Shown here: in pieces, positions 1 through 10,206 of the stretch
How positions within the stretch are numbered: the stretch's first letter is position 1
How the letters are laid out: every line of letters starts with the position of its first letter
Assembly (NCBI RefSeq): GCF_003293845.1
Contig: NZ_QLST01000002.1
Location: 124,001 to 188,000 of the forward strand
Length of the DNA: 64,000 bases
Reading direction: 5' to 3'
Source of the DNA: Flavobacterium tibetense
GTDB taxonomy: Bacteria > Bacteroidota > Bacteroidia > Flavobacteriales > Flavobacteriaceae
The notes under the pieces: model-generated
What the model was told of the DNA's origin: nothing
The model's database searches: none
Seen by the model: only the letters and a program-made list of their open reading frames with translations
Translations under genes and position numbers: made by a program

Positions 1-123
1 TTTAATTCCTTGTTGGAACATGTGATTAATGGCGTTACTTCCACCTCCACCAACACCAATTACTTTGATAACGTTGGATTGGTTTTTTGGTAAATCGAAT
101 GCGATGCTTGTTAATTCTGACAT
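1..123 (-). CDS. ftsZ: Cell division protein FtsZ (N-terminal fragment, cut by window edge)
   Basis: Only the first 41 codons are present; the gene runs off the left edge in frame. FtsZ is the tubulin-like GTPase that forms the cytokinetic Z-ring. The visible part starts MSELTSIAFDLPKNQ and reaches the first glycine-rich GTP-binding stretch, GVGGGGSNAINHM (about residues 24-36), which is characteristic of FtsZ. The start codon is 11 bases after the ftsA stop on the same strand, the usual ftsA-ftsZ order at the end of a dcw cluster. Function is assigned from the N-terminus and gene order alone; the GTPase core and C-terminal tail cannot be seen. Confidence 0.95.
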   Translation of the reverse strand, partial: MSELTSIAFDLPKNQSNVIKVIGVGGGGSNAINHMFQQGIK

Positions 124-134
124 AATGGTACTTT

Positions 135-1496
135 TTATTCTGCGTTATCTAAAAATTCTTTAATCTTTTCTATGTACTTATCAAAAAATGACTTTTTGAT
201 TCTATCTCCAGTAGATTCTTCCGTTTTTTCAACTTCTTTTTCTGCTACTAGAGTAGGTTCCTCTGCAACCGGCTCAACTGCAACCGCTACAGGTTCTTCT
301 TTTTTCATTTCTACTAATGGCGTAGCGCTTTTCGTATTATTTCTAACACTATTCATCACTAAACCAACAGCAGTGGCATATAATGGGCTCGACAATTCTT
401 CGTCTGAGTTTCCAGCTAAATGTTCGTTTGGATAACCAATTCTGGTGTCCATTCCTGTAATATATTCTACCAATTGCTTGATGTGTTTTAACTCAGCTCC
501 ACCACCAGTTAATACGATTCCTGCAATTAATTTTTTCTTTGGGTCTTCATGACCATAAATTTTAATTTCAGCATATACTTGCTCGATAATTTCCACTACT
601 CTAGCGTGAATAATTTTCGATAAGTTTTTCAACGAAATTTCTTTTGGTTCTCTTCCTCGTAAACCTGGAATAGAAACAATTTCATTGTCTTTATTTTCTC
701 CTGGCCAAGCTGAACCGAAACGTACTTTTAATAATTCCGCTTGTTTTTCAATAATAGAACAACCTTCTTTAATATCTTCTGTAATTACATTTCCTCCAAA
801 AGGAATTACAGCAGTATGACGAATAATTCCGTCTTTAAAAATGGCTAAATCTGTTGTTCCACCACCAATATCGATTAGAGCAACTCCAGCTTCTTTTTCT
901 TCCTGACTTAAAACAGCATCAGCTGAAGCCAATGGTTCTAAAGTTAAACCAGATAATTCTAATCCCGCACTTTTAACACATCTTCCTAAATTACGAATAG
1001 AAGCCGCTTGACCCACCACTACATGAAAACTAGATTCTAGTCTTCCACCATACATTCCGATTGGTTCTTTGATTTCCGCTTGTCCGTCAATTTTGAATTC
1101 TTGTGGTAATACGTGGATAATTTCTTCACCTGGCAACATTGCCAATTTATGTACTTGACCAATCAAAGCATCAATATCAGCATCACCAATTACTTCTTCT
1201 GCATTTGGGCGACTTACGTAGTCACTATGTTGAATACTGCGAATATGTTGGCCCGCAATTCCAACCACAACATCATTAATCTTATAACCTGAGTTATTTT
1301 CTGCTTCTAAAATTGCTTGTTGAATCGATTGAATCGTTTGTGTAATGTTATTTACAACACCTCTATGAACACCTAAGCTTTTAGATTTTCCTACTCCAAG
1401 AATTTCTAGCTTACCATATTCATTCTTCTTACCAATCATGGCTACAATCTTTGTTGTACCAATGTCTAGTCCTACTGCTATATTGTCTTTGTTCAT
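135..1496 (-). CDS. ftsA: Cell division protein FtsA
   Basis: Actin-like ATPase that tethers FtsZ filaments to the inner membrane and recruits later divisome proteins. The 453 residues show the phosphate-1 motif DIGTTK (11-16), the phosphate-2 motif DIGGGTTD (209-216) and a C-terminal TGGGA adenosine motif (about 335). A Pro/Glu/Val-rich linker (about 395-430) leads to a basic amphipathic helix at the extreme C-terminus, the expected membrane-targeting sequence. It lies between ftsQ (8-bp gap) and ftsZ (11-bp gap), so it is cotranscribed. Length is slightly above the 420 typical of E. coli because of the linker. Confidence 0.96.
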   Translation of the reverse strand: MNKDNIAVGLDIGTTKIVAMIGKKNEYGKLEILGVGKSKSLGVHRGVVNNITQTIQSIQQAILEAENNSGYKINDVVVGIAGQHIRSIQHSDYVSRPNAEEVIGDADIDALIGQVHKLAMLPGEEIIHVLPQEFKIDGQAEIKEPIGMYGGRLESSFHVVVGQAASIRNLGRCVKSAGLELSGLTLEPLASADAVLSQEEKEAGVALIDIGGGTTDLAIFKDGIIRHTAVIPFGGNVITEDIKEGCSIIEKQAELLKVRFGSAWPGENKDNEIVSIPGLRGREPKEISLKNLSKIIHARVVEIIEQVYAEIKIYGHEDPKKKLIAGIVLTGGGAELKHIKQLVEYITGMDTRIGYPNEHLAGNSDEELSSPLYATAVGLVMNSVRNNTKSATPLVEMKKEEPVAVAVEPVAEEPTLVAEKEVEKTEESTGDRIKKSFFDKYIEKIKEFLDNAE

Positions 1497-1504
1497 AACA
1501 CTAC

Positions 1505-2230
1505 TTATTTCTTACAAACTACTTGTTCTTCAAACATTAAGTTTACTTCTTTATACTCTTTAATCAAGGTATCCTTCACAGCATGCAGAAAAAAAGCTTT
1601 ATAATTCTTTAACTTTTGCTCTACATGAATGGGTTTACCCAAAACGATTTTAAAATCGTAATTTCTATTGGTCATGATTACGCCTCCTGAAGGCAAAATC
1701 TTGATTCCAGTTATGTTTTTCTTTAAGAAATCATCTTTATTGATTTCATTAAACAAAAACACATAATTCTCTTTCTCTTCATCAGGAAATTCTCCCACAA
1801 CGAGCGGTACTCGAGCAGAAAAATTATCGGACAAAGGCATTTTAGTTCCTTTACTATCAACATAATACGAAGTATTAGCCGACAGTAGTCTTACGGTTGG
1901 GGTCTTTTGTTTTATATGCGCACTTAAAGAACCATCTATACTTGAAAAAACTTGCGCTTTTTCTATCATCTCGTGATCATCGAGAACAGATTCTAAAGTA
2001 TTCAAATCTACTCTATATTTTTTAATTGGTAAAGCACCTCCGCAATTTTGTATTAACAAGTTATTAACCATTTCATGAGTTATAAACAAATTATCCTGAC
2101 CTACTGCAAATGATATATTTATATCCGTAATTAGTCTGTTTTGATTTCTTTTTGATGCAAATGAATACAGGAAAACCATCGCAAAAGCAATTAAAACCAA
2201 TCGAATATTTTGCCAATTAAATCTTTTCAT
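1505..2230 (-). CDS. ftsQ: Cell division protein FtsQ
   Basis: Bitopic divisome protein that links early and late division proteins. The 241 residues have a short cytoplasmic N-terminus, one transmembrane helix (about 10-25) and a periplasmic part that fits a POTRA domain (about 35-110) followed by the FtsQ beta region. Sequence conservation in this family is low, so the call rests on topology, length and position between murC and ftsA. Its start overlaps the end of murC by 14 bp, suggesting translational coupling. Confidence 0.9.
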   Translation of the reverse strand: MKRFNWQNIRLVLIAFAMVFLYSFASKRNQNRLITDINISFAVGQDNLFITHEMVNNLLIQNCGGALPIKKYRVDLNTLESVLDDHEMIEKAQVFSSIDGSLSAHIKQKTPTVRLLSANTSYYVDSKGTKMPLSDNFSARVPLVVGEFPDEEKENYVFLFNEINKDDFLKKNITGIKILPSGGVIMTNRNYDFKIVLGKPIHVEQKLKNYKAFFLHAVKDTLIKEYKEVNLMFEEQVVCKK

Positions 2231-3566
2231 AGAGTAAATCTTTAATTGTTTTTACTTGTTCCCCAATATCGCCAGCCCCGATTGTAACAAAAACATCGGC
2301 GTCTGAATTTTTAAAAGTTTCCAACAAGGATTCTTGTGTTACCAGTTTTTTATTCTCATTGGTAATTTTACTTAATAACCAACTCGAATTCACGCCTTCC
2401 ATTGGCAATTCTCTTGCTGGATAAATTTCTAATAACAAAATTTCATCAAATTGACTTAAGCTGGTTGCGAAACCATCAATAAAATCTTTGGTTCTTGAAA
2501 ACAAATGCGGTTGAAATGCTGCAATAATCTTTTTATTCGGATACAACTCACGAACCGCTTGATGTACGGCGTTAATTTCCGTTGGATGATGTGCATAATC
2601 GTCAATATATACCAATTTTTCCTCTCTAATTTGGAAAGAAAAACGACGTCTAATTCCAGGAAATGAAGCTAATGCAGCTGCTATTTTTTCAGGAGCAACT
2701 CCATAAGTGTAAGCCATGGCAAAAGCAGTTAACGCATTCATCAAATTGTGATGTCCGGGCAAACCAAAACGCACGTTGGTAATTACCTCTTTGGGCGTTT
2801 GAATATCAAACACATAGAATCCATTTTCGATGCGGCTGTTATTTGCTGAAAATGTTGTGTTAGCAGCTATTCCAATGGTATTTCCTGTTAATGGTAAGCC
2901 ATTGGCAATAAATAAATTTTCTGAGCTTACCTTATTTGCAAACTCGGTAAAAGAAGCTTCAATTGCTGTTGCATCACCATAAATATCTAAATGATCGGCA
3001 TCCATTGAGGTGATACAAGCTAAATCAGGATGCAAATGCAAAAACGAACGATCAAATTCATCGGCTTCAACCACAGTAACTGTTTTTCCTGAACCAATTA
3101 AATTCGAATTATAATTCTCTACAACTCCGCCTAAAAACGCCGTAACATCAACGCCACTTTGGTGCAAAATATGTCCTAAAATGCTCGAAGTTGTTGTTTT
3201 TCCGTGTGTTCCAGCTACTGCGAAACAGAACGTATCTTTGGTTATAATTCCTAAGACTTCGGCTCTCTTTTTGATTTGAAAACCGTTTTTTTGGAAGAAA
3301 TTCCACTCCGAATGGTCTTTTGGAATAGCGGGCGTAATAACTACCAACGTATTTTCTTTATTCAAAAATGCCGTACCAATAGCCTCTACCGAATCATTAA
3401 AATGGATTGTCATTCCAAGCGCTTCTAACTCTTGAGTAAGTTGCGTCGGTGTTTTGTCGTATCCTGCCACATTTTTTCCTAAGGCAACAAAATAGCGCGC
3501 AAGAGCACTCATTCCGATTCCTCCGATTCCGATAAAGTAGACGTTATGTATTTGGTTACTATTCAT
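2217..3566 (-). CDS. murC: UDP-N-acetylmuramate--L-alanine ligase MurC
   Basis: Cytoplasmic Mur ligase that adds L-alanine to UDP-MurNAc, using ATP. The 449 residues begin with the dinucleotide-like loop GIGGIGMSAL (13-22) that binds the UDP-sugar, then the ATP P-loop GTHGKTTT (119-126), the central ligase region with MDADHLDIYGD, and a C-terminal Rossmann-like domain (YIDDYAHHPTEI, later VTIGAGDIGE). All are hallmarks of MurC rather than MurD/E/F. It overlaps ftsQ by 14 bp and is separated from murG by 77 bp that contain a short tandem repeat. Confidence 0.97.
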   Translation of the reverse strand: MNSNQIHNVYFIGIGGIGMSALARYFVALGKNVAGYDKTPTQLTQELEALGMTIHFNDSVEAIGTAFLNKENTLVVITPAIPKDHSEWNFFQKNGFQIKKRAEVLGIITKDTFCFAVAGTHGKTTTSSILGHILHQSGVDVTAFLGGVVENYNSNLIGSGKTVTVVEADEFDRSFLHLHPDLACITSMDADHLDIYGDATAIEASFTEFANKVSSENLFIANGLPLTGNTIGIAANTTFSANNSRIENGFYVFDIQTPKEVITNVRFGLPGHHNLMNALTAFAMAYTYGVAPEKIAAALASFPGIRRRFSFQIREEKLVYIDDYAHHPTEINAVHQAVRELYPNKKIIAAFQPHLFSRTKDFIDGFATSLSQFDEILLLEIYPARELPMEGVNSSWLLSKITNENKKLVTQESLLETFKNSDADVFVTIGAGDIGEQVKTIKDLLYEKI

Positions 3567-3575
3567 TTTTTGTTT

Positions 3576-3603
3576 CAGGTTTCAAGTTTCAGGTTTCAAG
3601 TTT
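3576..3603. repeat. 14-bp tandem repeat, two copies, between murG and murC
   Basis: CAGGTTTCAAGTTT occurs twice back to back in the 77-bp gap inside the dcw cluster. It is followed by more low-complexity words (TTCTTGAATTTTGAATTTG). The same style of short intergenic word repeat recurs upstream of the sigma factor gene and of map. No function is evident. Confidence 0.75.
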
Positions 3604-3643
3604 GATTTTTGTTCTTGAATTTTGAATTTGACTTTTGTTCTAG

Positions 3644-4735
3644 TTATTTTATTAATTTTTCTATTTCTTTTACAATTTCTTTTGTTGCATTTGGCAAGGC
3701 TAATTTGTGAATCTTCTTGCTCAGCTTCGCTTGTTTTTCATCATTGGAAACCAAGTCGGCAAATTCGTTTTTAAATTGGTTCTCTAATTCAGATTCTTTT
3801 AACATGATGGCTCCTTTTTTCTCTACGATTGCCATGGCATTTTTCGTTTGGTGATCTTCCGCCACATTTGGTGATGGAATAAAAATGGTTGGTTTTCCCA
3901 CAATACACAATTCAGAAACCGAAGATGCTCCAGAACGCGAAATAATAAAATCGGAAGCCGCGTAAGCCAAATCCATTTTATCTATAAATGCCAACACATG
4001 TACATTTTTCTTCTCATTGAAATGGTTGTATTCATTAAAATACAATTTTCCACATTGCCAAACTACTTGTAATCCTAAATCCAATAAAAAATCAATTTCT
4101 TTAGCGATGAGCTGATTTATTCTTCTTGCCCCTAAACTTCCGCCTAAAACCAGCAACGTTCTTTTTGTACTGTCCAATTCTAAGTAAGTCAAAGCTTGAA
4201 TGCGTTTTTCATCGATTTCAATTAAATCTTGACGCACTGGATTTCCTGTGATAGTGAGCTTTTCCTTTGGAAAGAACTTATCTAATCCTTCATAAGCTAC
4301 ACAAATAGCACTGGCTTTTTTAGCTAATAATTTATTGGTAATTCCAGGATATGAATTTTGTTCTTGCACAACCGTTGGAATTCCCATCCAATGGGCTACT
4401 TGTAAAACAGCACCACTTGCAAATCCTCCTGTTCCAATCACAACATCGGGCTTGAATTGCTTCAAAATGAAAAACGATTTCACTAAACTAGCCAACAACT
4501 TAAGTGGAAACAATGCATTTTTGAACGAAATTTTTCGCTGCAAACCCGCTATCCAAAGTCCTTTGATTGGATAACCTGCTTGAGGCACTTTTTGCATCTC
4601 CATTTTATCTTTGGCACCCACAAAAAGAAAGTCCGCATCTGGATAAATGCTTTTCAACTCATTGGCAATAGCTACTGCCGGATAGATATGTCCGCCTGTT
4701 CCGCCTCCGCTTAATATGAATTTTAGTTTTCTCAT
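3644..4735 (-). CDS. murG: UDP-GlcNAc:lipid I N-acetylglucosaminyltransferase MurG
   Basis: Peripheral membrane GT28 glycosyltransferase that converts lipid I to lipid II on the cytoplasmic face. The 363 residues show the first glycine loop GGGTGGH (10-16), the second G loop GTGGFASG (about 101-108), GGSLGA (about 198) and the C-domain nucleotide site [11 protein letters not shown], which are diagnostic for MurG. It is preceded by ftsW with a 39-bp gap holding a small CCCCTAAAGGGG palindrome (4742-4753), too short to be called a terminator. It belongs to the dcw operon. Confidence 0.97.
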   Translation of the reverse strand: MRKLKFILSGGGTGGHIYPAVAIANELKSIYPDADFLFVGAKDKMEMQKVPQAGYPIKGLWIAGLQRKISFKNALFPLKLLASLVKSFFILKQFKPDVVIGTGGFASGAVLQVAHWMGIPTVVQEQNSYPGITNKLLAKKASAICVAYEGLDKFFPKEKLTITGNPVRQDLIEIDEKRIQALTYLELDSTKRTLLVLGGSLGARRINQLIAKEIDFLLDLGLQVVWQCGKLYFNEYNHFNEKKNVHVLAFIDKMDLAYAASDFIISRSGASSVSELCIVGKPTIFIPSPNVAEDHQTKNAMAIVEKKGAIMLKESELENQFKNEFADLVSNDEKQAKLSKKIHKLALPNATKEIVKEIEKLIK

Positions 4736-4774
4736 TTTACACCCCTAAAGGGGACAATTTTATGATTTATTCTT

Positions 4775-6127
4775 TTATTTTTTATTTAAAACGGCGTTCA
4801 TTGGATTTTGTCCGTTTACTAACACATCGCCATTTTCATCTTCAACTAGTGACTCTCTAATTGAACTTTTCATGCTATTTATTTTTTGCTGATTTTCATC
4901 GGCTTCTTTTTCTTCGTTTAATGCTACTTGTGCATCAATTATTTGCTGTAATGCTTCGTCTCTTTTACGTTGTTCTTCCAAATCTAATGCTACTTCTTCA
5001 TCTTTTTTGGTTACGCTTAAAATGATACCAATAGACAAACAAGTCATCCAAATGGAAGTTCCTCCAGCGCTCAGAAATGGTAAGGTTTGTCCGGTTACTG
5101 GCAGCAATTCTACGGCAACTGACATGTTAACCAAGGCTTGAAATATAATAGGAAAACCTAATCCAATAATCAACAATTTCCCAAATAAACTATTCGCTTT
5201 TTGGGCATTAATAACAAACCGAACAAAGAGCAACATATACAAAAACATTATACCAACCGCACCAACTAAACCATATTCTTCAACAATTATGGCAAAAATA
5301 AAATCGGATGATGATTGTGGTAAGAAGTTCTTTTGCACACTTTTTCCTGGACCTAAGCCTTTAATTCCGCCTGATGCTATAGCAATTTTTGCTTTTTCAA
5401 TTTGGTATGCATCTTCTTTAGGCGTATCATCCATAAAACTATCAACGCGACTAATCCAAGTATCTACACGGTTTGGCATAGCGTCTGGAAAAGCTTTGGC
5501 TACTAGAATAAAAAATGCTAAACTTACAATTCCGGCTCCGATGATGAATGCCAAATATTTTATGGGATAGTATCCAATGAAAACCAACATACAAACCATC
5601 GAAAATATCAAAGCAGTCGTAGAGAAATTAGCAGGAAGAATCAAGGCTAAAACTGCAAAAACAGGCAACCATAATTCTAAAAGTGATTCTTTAAAACTGT
5701 ATTCTTTATCGCTTACTTTTGCCAAGTAGCGCGCCACATAAATCATTAAAACAATGAACGCTAAAGTTGACGTTTGAAAACTAATTCCAACAAATGGTAT
5801 TTGAATCCATCGGCTGGCATTGGCACCGCCAATTGTTGTTCCTTGAAAAAGCGTGAACAACAGTAAAACAATGACTATTGGTATTCCAACCAACGAAAGC
5901 GCTCGAAAATAATGATAGGGCATTTTGTGAATGAAAAAAATAATCACAAAACCCAAAAATAGATGTCCGAGATGCTTTACTAAATATCCCATTGTAGAGC
6001 CTTTACCGATTACATATACTAGATTGGTACTAGCGCTGTAAACAGGTAAAAAGGAAATCAGCGCCAATAGAAAAACTATTGCCCAAATTACCTTATCGCC
6101 TCTTAAACTGGATATTACTTTATTCAT
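4775..6127 (-). CDS. ftsW: Septal peptidoglycan glycosyltransferase FtsW (SEDS family)
   Basis: Polytopic SEDS-family protein that polymerises lipid II with its partner FtsI at the septum. The 450 residues contain about ten hydrophobic helices in the first 385 residues, with the family motif around FLPQSSSDFIFAIIVEE and PFLSAGGTS near the last helix. The last 60-65 residues form a hydrophilic, Glu/Lys-rich cytoplasmic tail, longer than in E. coli FtsW. It sits 6 bp after murD and directly upstream of murG, the position of ftsW rather than rodA. Confidence 0.95.
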   Translation of the reverse strand: MNKVISSLRGDKVIWAIVFLLALISFLPVYSASTNLVYVIGKGSTMGYLVKHLGHLFLGFVIIFFIHKMPYHYFRALSLVGIPIVIVLLLFTLFQGTTIGGANASRWIQIPFVGISFQTSTLAFIVLMIYVARYLAKVSDKEYSFKESLLELWLPVFAVLALILPANFSTTALIFSMVCMLVFIGYYPIKYLAFIIGAGIVSLAFFILVAKAFPDAMPNRVDTWISRVDSFMDDTPKEDAYQIEKAKIAIASGGIKGLGPGKSVQKNFLPQSSSDFIFAIIVEEYGLVGAVGIMFLYMLLFVRFVINAQKANSLFGKLLIIGLGFPIIFQALVNMSVAVELLPVTGQTLPFLSAGGTSIWMTCLSIGIILSVTKKDEEVALDLEEQRKRDEALQQIIDAQVALNEEKEADENQQKINSMKSSIRESLVEDENGDVLVNGQNPMNAVLNKK

Positions 6128-6133
6128 TTTGGT

Positions 6134-7465
6134 TTACAAATTATGAACCGCTTGTTTAAATTGTTTTCCTCTGTCTTCGTAATTTTCGAATAAATCAAAA
6201 CTTGCACATGCTGGAGATAACAAAACCGTATCGCCTTTTTCTGCCATGCGTTGTGCAATTTTTACAGCTTCTGTCATTGATGTAGTTTCAATCATAACAT
6301 CTACTACTCCATTGAACGTGTTGAATAATTTTTGGTTATCCACACCTAAACATATAATTCCTTTTACTTTTTCTCTTACCAATGCCATCAACTCATCGTA
6401 ATCGTTACCTTTATCTACACCACCAACAATCCAAACCGTTGGCGTATTCATACTATCTAACGCAAAGAATGTTGCATTTACATTAGTAGCTTTAGAATCG
6501 TTAATGTACTGCACATTTTGAATCTTCAACACTTTTTCCAAACGATGTTCTGCTCCTTGAAAATTGCTTAAACTTTCTCTAATGGTTTGTTTTCTAATCT
6601 TCAACAATTGCGCCACAGCAGTTGCTGCCATTGCGTTTTTTACATTGTGTTTTCCGTCTAAAGCTAGTTCTTTAATTGGCATAGTAAATTCTTCGTTATT
6701 AATGTTGGTGTAAATGGTATCTTCTTTTAAATAGCATCCCTTTTCTATTTCTTCTTGTAGCGAAAATGGATAAACTGTTGCTTGTGTTTTGTTGTTCTGC
6801 AACCAATTTTGAATCGCGCTATCTTCATTGTCGACGATTAAATAATCGGCTGCTGTTTGATTTTCGGTTATTCTAAATTTGGATGCGATATATAAATTGT
6901 AATCGTAATTGTATCTATCTAAATGGTCTGGGCTGATATTAGTAATTACTGCAATATGTGGTTTGAAACTTACAATTCCGTCTAATTGAAAACTGCTCAA
7001 TTCCAACACATAATACTCGTGATTGTTGTCTGCTACTTGCCAAGCAAAACTTTTTCCAATATTTCCTGCCAAGCCTACATTTAAACCGCCTTGTTTTAGT
7101 AAATGATACGTCAACAAAGTAGTAGTTGTTTTTCCGTTGCTTCCTGTTATTCCAATGATTTTAGCATCGGTAAATGGCATGGCAAACTCAATTTCTGAAA
7201 TCACGGGAATTTGCTTTTCCATCAACTGCTTTACAATTGGCGCTTTATCTGGAATTCCTGGACTTTTCATTACTACATCGGCATTTAGAATTAATGCTTC
7301 TGTGTGCTTTTCATCTTCCCAAGGAATTTTATTAATGGTAAGAACTTCTTTGTAATTTTCTTTAATCTTGCCAAAATCAGACACAAAAACATCGTATCCT
7401 TTTTTCTTTCCTAAAATGGCAGTTCCTACACCACTTTCGCCACCACCGAGTACAACTAATCGCAT
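6134..7465 (-). CDS. murD: UDP-N-acetylmuramoylalanine--D-glutamate ligase MurD
   Basis: Cytoplasmic Mur ligase that adds D-glutamate to UDP-MurNAc-L-Ala. The 443 residues carry the N-terminal UDP-binding loop LGGGESGVG (6-14), the ATP P-loop GITGSNGKTTT (105-115), NISPDHLDRY in the central domain and YINDSKATNVNAT, a strong MurD signature, in the C-terminal part. It starts 1 bp after the mraY stop and ends 6 bp before ftsW. Nothing is unusual in length or motifs. Confidence 0.97.
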   Translation of the reverse strand: MRLVVLGGGESGVGTAILGKKKGYDVFVSDFGKIKENYKEVLTINKIPWEDEKHTEALILNADVVMKSPGIPDKAPIVKQLMEKQIPVISEIEFAMPFTDAKIIGITGSNGKTTTTLLTYHLLKQGGLNVGLAGNIGKSFAWQVADNNHEYYVLELSSFQLDGIVSFKPHIAVITNISPDHLDRYNYDYNLYIASKFRITENQTAADYLIVDNEDSAIQNWLQNNKTQATVYPFSLQEEIEKGCYLKEDTIYTNINNEEFTMPIKELALDGKHNVKNAMAATAVAQLLKIRKQTIRESLSNFQGAEHRLEKVLKIQNVQYINDSKATNVNATFFALDSMNTPTVWIVGGVDKGNDYDELMALVREKVKGIICLGVDNQKLFNTFNGVVDVMIETTSMTEAVKIAQRMAEKGDTVLLSPACASFDLFENYEDRGKQFKQAVHNL

Positions 7466-7466
7466 A

Positions 7467-8684
7467 TTATCTCAGTTTTAAGATTACTAATGATGAAATG
7501 GCTAATAAAATTCCAACAATCCAAAAACGGGTTACAATTTTACTTTCGTGATACCCCTTTTTTTGGTAATGATGATGCAACGGCGACATTAAGAAAATGC
7601 GTCGACCTTCACCGTATTTCTTTTTGGTGTATTTAAAATAACTAACCTGTAACACTACCGAAAGATTTTCAGCTAAGAAAATACCGCATAAAATTGGAAT
7701 CATTAATTCTTTACGAATAGCGATGGCAATTACTGCGATAATTCCACCAATAGTCAAACTTCCTGTATCGCCCATAAAAACGGTTGCTGGATAGGTATTA
7801 TACCAAAGAAAACCAACTAACGCCCCCGTAAATGCTGCAATAAATATGGTCATTTCACCAGAATTTGGAATATACATAATGTTCAAATAATCCGAGAAAA
7901 TGATGTTTCCTGATAAGAAAGCGAAAATTCCAAGTGTCAACACCGAAATAGCTGAAGTTCCTGCGGCTAATCCATCGATGCCATCCGTTAAATTGGCTCC
8001 ATTTGAAACCGCTGTAATGATAAAAATTACAACCGGAATAAAAATTAACCAAGCCCAATCTTTATAACCATCGCCCATGAATGACAATACTTCTGCATAA
8101 TCAAATTCGTTGTTTTTTAGAAATGGAATTGTTGTTGCTGTCGATTTTTCTTCCAATTTTGAAGCTTCTACATTTTCAACTTTGAATTTATCACCCAAAG
8201 TATCTTTTCTTACCGTTACTCCTGGATGAAAATACAATACCGAACCCACAATTATACCCAAACCTACTTGACCAATAACTTTGAATCTTCCTTTTAATCC
8301 TTCTTTATCTTTTTTGAAAATTTTGATGTAATCGTCTAAAAAACCAATTGACCCCATCCAAATCGTGGTTACAATTAGTAAAATCACATAAATATTTTCC
8401 AATTTAGCCAATAAGAAAACCGGAATTAAAGTCGCTAAAATGATAATGATTCCACCCATTGTTGGTGTTCCTGCTTTTTCATTTTGCCCTTGCAGTCCTA
8501 ATTCTCTAACGGTTTCACCTACTTGCTGTCTTTTAAGGAATGAAATTATTTTTTTTCCATAAATAGTAGCAAAAGCCAAGGATAAAATAAATGCCAAACC
8601 TGAACGAAACGTTATGTATTGAAAAACTCCCGCTCCAGGAACGTCAAATGCTTTATCTAAATATTGAAAAATGTAGTACAACAT
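7467..8684 (-). CDS. mraY: Phospho-N-acetylmuramoyl-pentapeptide transferase MraY
   Basis: Integral membrane enzyme that transfers phospho-MurNAc-pentapeptide to undecaprenyl phosphate, forming lipid I. The 405 residues show GTPTMGG, the catalytic aspartates in [18 protein letters not shown], and the C-terminal loop [11 protein letters not shown]. It is about 45 residues longer than E. coli MraY because of a hydrophilic insertion (roughly residues 165-205, Lys/Glu-rich) between helices. I regard that as a Bacteroidota lineage trait, not a fusion. It is followed closely by murD and separated from murE by 58 bp. Confidence 0.97.
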   Translation of the reverse strand: MLYYIFQYLDKAFDVPGAGVFQYITFRSGLAFILSLAFATIYGKKIISFLKRQQVGETVRELGLQGQNEKAGTPTMGGIIIILATLIPVFLLAKLENIYVILLIVTTIWMGSIGFLDDYIKIFKKDKEGLKGRFKVIGQVGLGIIVGSVLYFHPGVTVRKDTLGDKFKVENVEASKLEEKSTATTIPFLKNNEFDYAEVLSFMGDGYKDWAWLIFIPVVIFIITAVSNGANLTDGIDGLAAGTSAISVLTLGIFAFLSGNIIFSDYLNIMYIPNSGEMTIFIAAFTGALVGFLWYNTYPATVFMGDTGSLTIGGIIAVIAIAIRKELMIPILCGIFLAENLSVVLQVSYFKYTKKKYGEGRRIFLMSPLHHHYQKKGYHESKIVTRFWIVGILLAISSLVILKLR

Positions 8685-8742
8685 ACTTTTTTTAGTTTAA
8701 AGTTCATAAATCAAATTCCAAAGAAGTGAATCGTTTTTGTGG

Positions 8743-10206
8743 TTATTTGTTTAATTGTTCGAGAATTTCTTTTACAATCTTCATATCATCAAAATCATGA
8801 CGAACGCCGTTAATTTCTTGATACGTTTCATGTCCTTTTCCAGCGATTAAAATGATATCGCCCGAATTTGCCAATTGACAAGCCGTTTTTATAGCTTGTT
8901 TTCTATCGATAATGGAAAGTGTTTTCTTGAAATTTTGAGGCTCAACTCCTTTTTCCATTTCTTCTATTATCGTTTCAGGATTTTCCGTTCTTGGATTATC
9001 CGATGTAAAAATGACTTTGTCGCTTAATTCCGAAGCAATTTTTGCCATAATGGGTCGCTTCGTTTTATCTCTATCGCCACCGCAACCTACAATTGTGATT
9101 AATTGTTCGTTTCTAGTTCGGATGTTTTCAATGGTTTTTAATACATTTTCCAATGCATCTGGCGTGTGTGCATAATCCACAATAGCTGTAATCTTGCTTT
9201 CAGAAACGATATATTGAAATCTTCCGGAAACACTTTCTAAAGCAGAAACCAAACGCAAAGCTTCTTGTTCTTCCAATCCCAATTCAATTGCTGTAGCGAA
9301 AATCGCCAACAAATTATAAGCATTGAAGGAACCAATTAACTTAGTCCACAATTCATGGTTATTGACTTTTAATAACAAACCTGTGAATTGGTTCTCTAAA
9401 ATTTGAGCACGATAATCGGCGTATGATTTTAGCGCATAAGTCACTTTTTTGGCTTTGGTATTTTGCACCATAACCGCTCCGTTTTTATCATCCACATTCA
9501 CAATGGCAAAAGCCGATTTTGGTAAATGATCAAAAAATGATTTTTTTACATCGCGATATTCCGCAAATGTGTTATGGTAATCCAAATGGTCGTGCGATAA
9601 ATTGGTAAAAATGCCACCTTCAAAATGCAAAGCTTCCGTTCTTTTTTGATGCACACCGTGCGAACTCACTTCCATGAAACAAAATTCGCAACCTGTTTCT
9701 ACCATTTCATTCAAAAAATGATTGATAGTTAATGAATCTGGTGTTGTATGTGTAGCTTTATGTTCGGTTTCATCTACCAAAATTTTAACGGTTGATAGCA
9801 AACCAACTTTATATCCTACATTTTTGAATAATTGGTATAATAACGAAGCAATAGTAGTTTTACCATTGGTTCCGGTTACACCAACTAAACGTAGTTTTTG
9901 TGATGGATTTTCGTAAAAATTAGCACTTAAAAACGCTAAGGCTTCATTGGAAGATTTTACTTGAATATACGTTACCCCGTTTACAATTCTTTCAGGAAAA
10001 GTTTCACATATAATTGCTGAAGCACCTAATTCCAATGCTTTATCAATAAAAGCATGCCCATCTGAAAGCGAACCTTTAATTGCTACAAAAACGTCATTCA
10101 ACTCAATTTTTCTGGAGTCGAATTCTATTTTATTCACAGCAATATCGGTTGGCCCTTTTACGGCATCGATAGCTACTTTGTACAATATATCTTTTAATAC
10201 TTTCAT
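8743..10206 (-). CDS. murE: UDP-MurNAc-tripeptide synthetase MurE (meso-diaminopimelate type)
   Basis: Cytoplasmic Mur ligase that adds the third stem-peptide residue. The 487 residues show the P-loop TGTNGKTT (111-118), HTTPDS, SHDHLDYH and the C-terminal specificity motif DNPR (403-406). DNPR is the established marker for meso-diaminopimelate rather than lysine as substrate, so the cell wall is predicted to be DAP-type. It overlaps the end of ftsI by 4 bp (ATGA-type junction), implying coupled translation. Confidence 0.97.
   Translation of the reverse strand: MKVLKDILYKVAIDAVKGPTDIAVNKIEFDSRKIELNDVFVAIKGSLSDGHAFIDKALELGASAIICETFPERIVNGVTYIQVKSSNEALAFLSANFYENPSQKLRLVGVTGTNGKTTIASLLYQLFKNVGYKVGLLSTVKILVDETEHKATHTTPDSLTINHFLNEMVETGCEFCFMEVSSHGVHQKRTEALHFEGGIFTNLSHDHLDYHNTFAEYRDVKKSFFDHLPKSAFAIVNVDDKNGAVMVQNTKAKKVTYALKSYADYRAQILENQFTGLLLKVNNHELWTKLIGSFNAYNLLAIFATAIELGLEEQEALRLVSALESVSGRFQYIVSESKITAIVDYAHTPDALENVLKTIENIRTRNEQLITIVGCGGDRDKTKRPIMAKIASELSDKVIFTSDNPRTENPETIIEEMEKGVEPQNFKKTLSIIDRKQAIKTACQLANSGDIILIAGKGHETYQEINGVRHDFDDMKIVKEILEQLNK

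Noticed and set aside
3576..3603. Tandem repeat considered as CRISPR-like
   Set aside because: Only two adjacent copies, no spacer and no cas genes anywhere in the window.
4742..4753. CCCCTAAAGGGG palindrome considered as a terminator between ftsW and murG
   Set aside because: The stem is only 4-5 bp, there is no T-tract, and the genes on both sides belong to one operon.
8080..8230. Hydrophilic insertion in MraY as a sign of gene fusion
   Set aside because: All MraY motifs continue on both sides and longer MraY proteins are usual in Bacteroidota; I treat it as a lineage trait.
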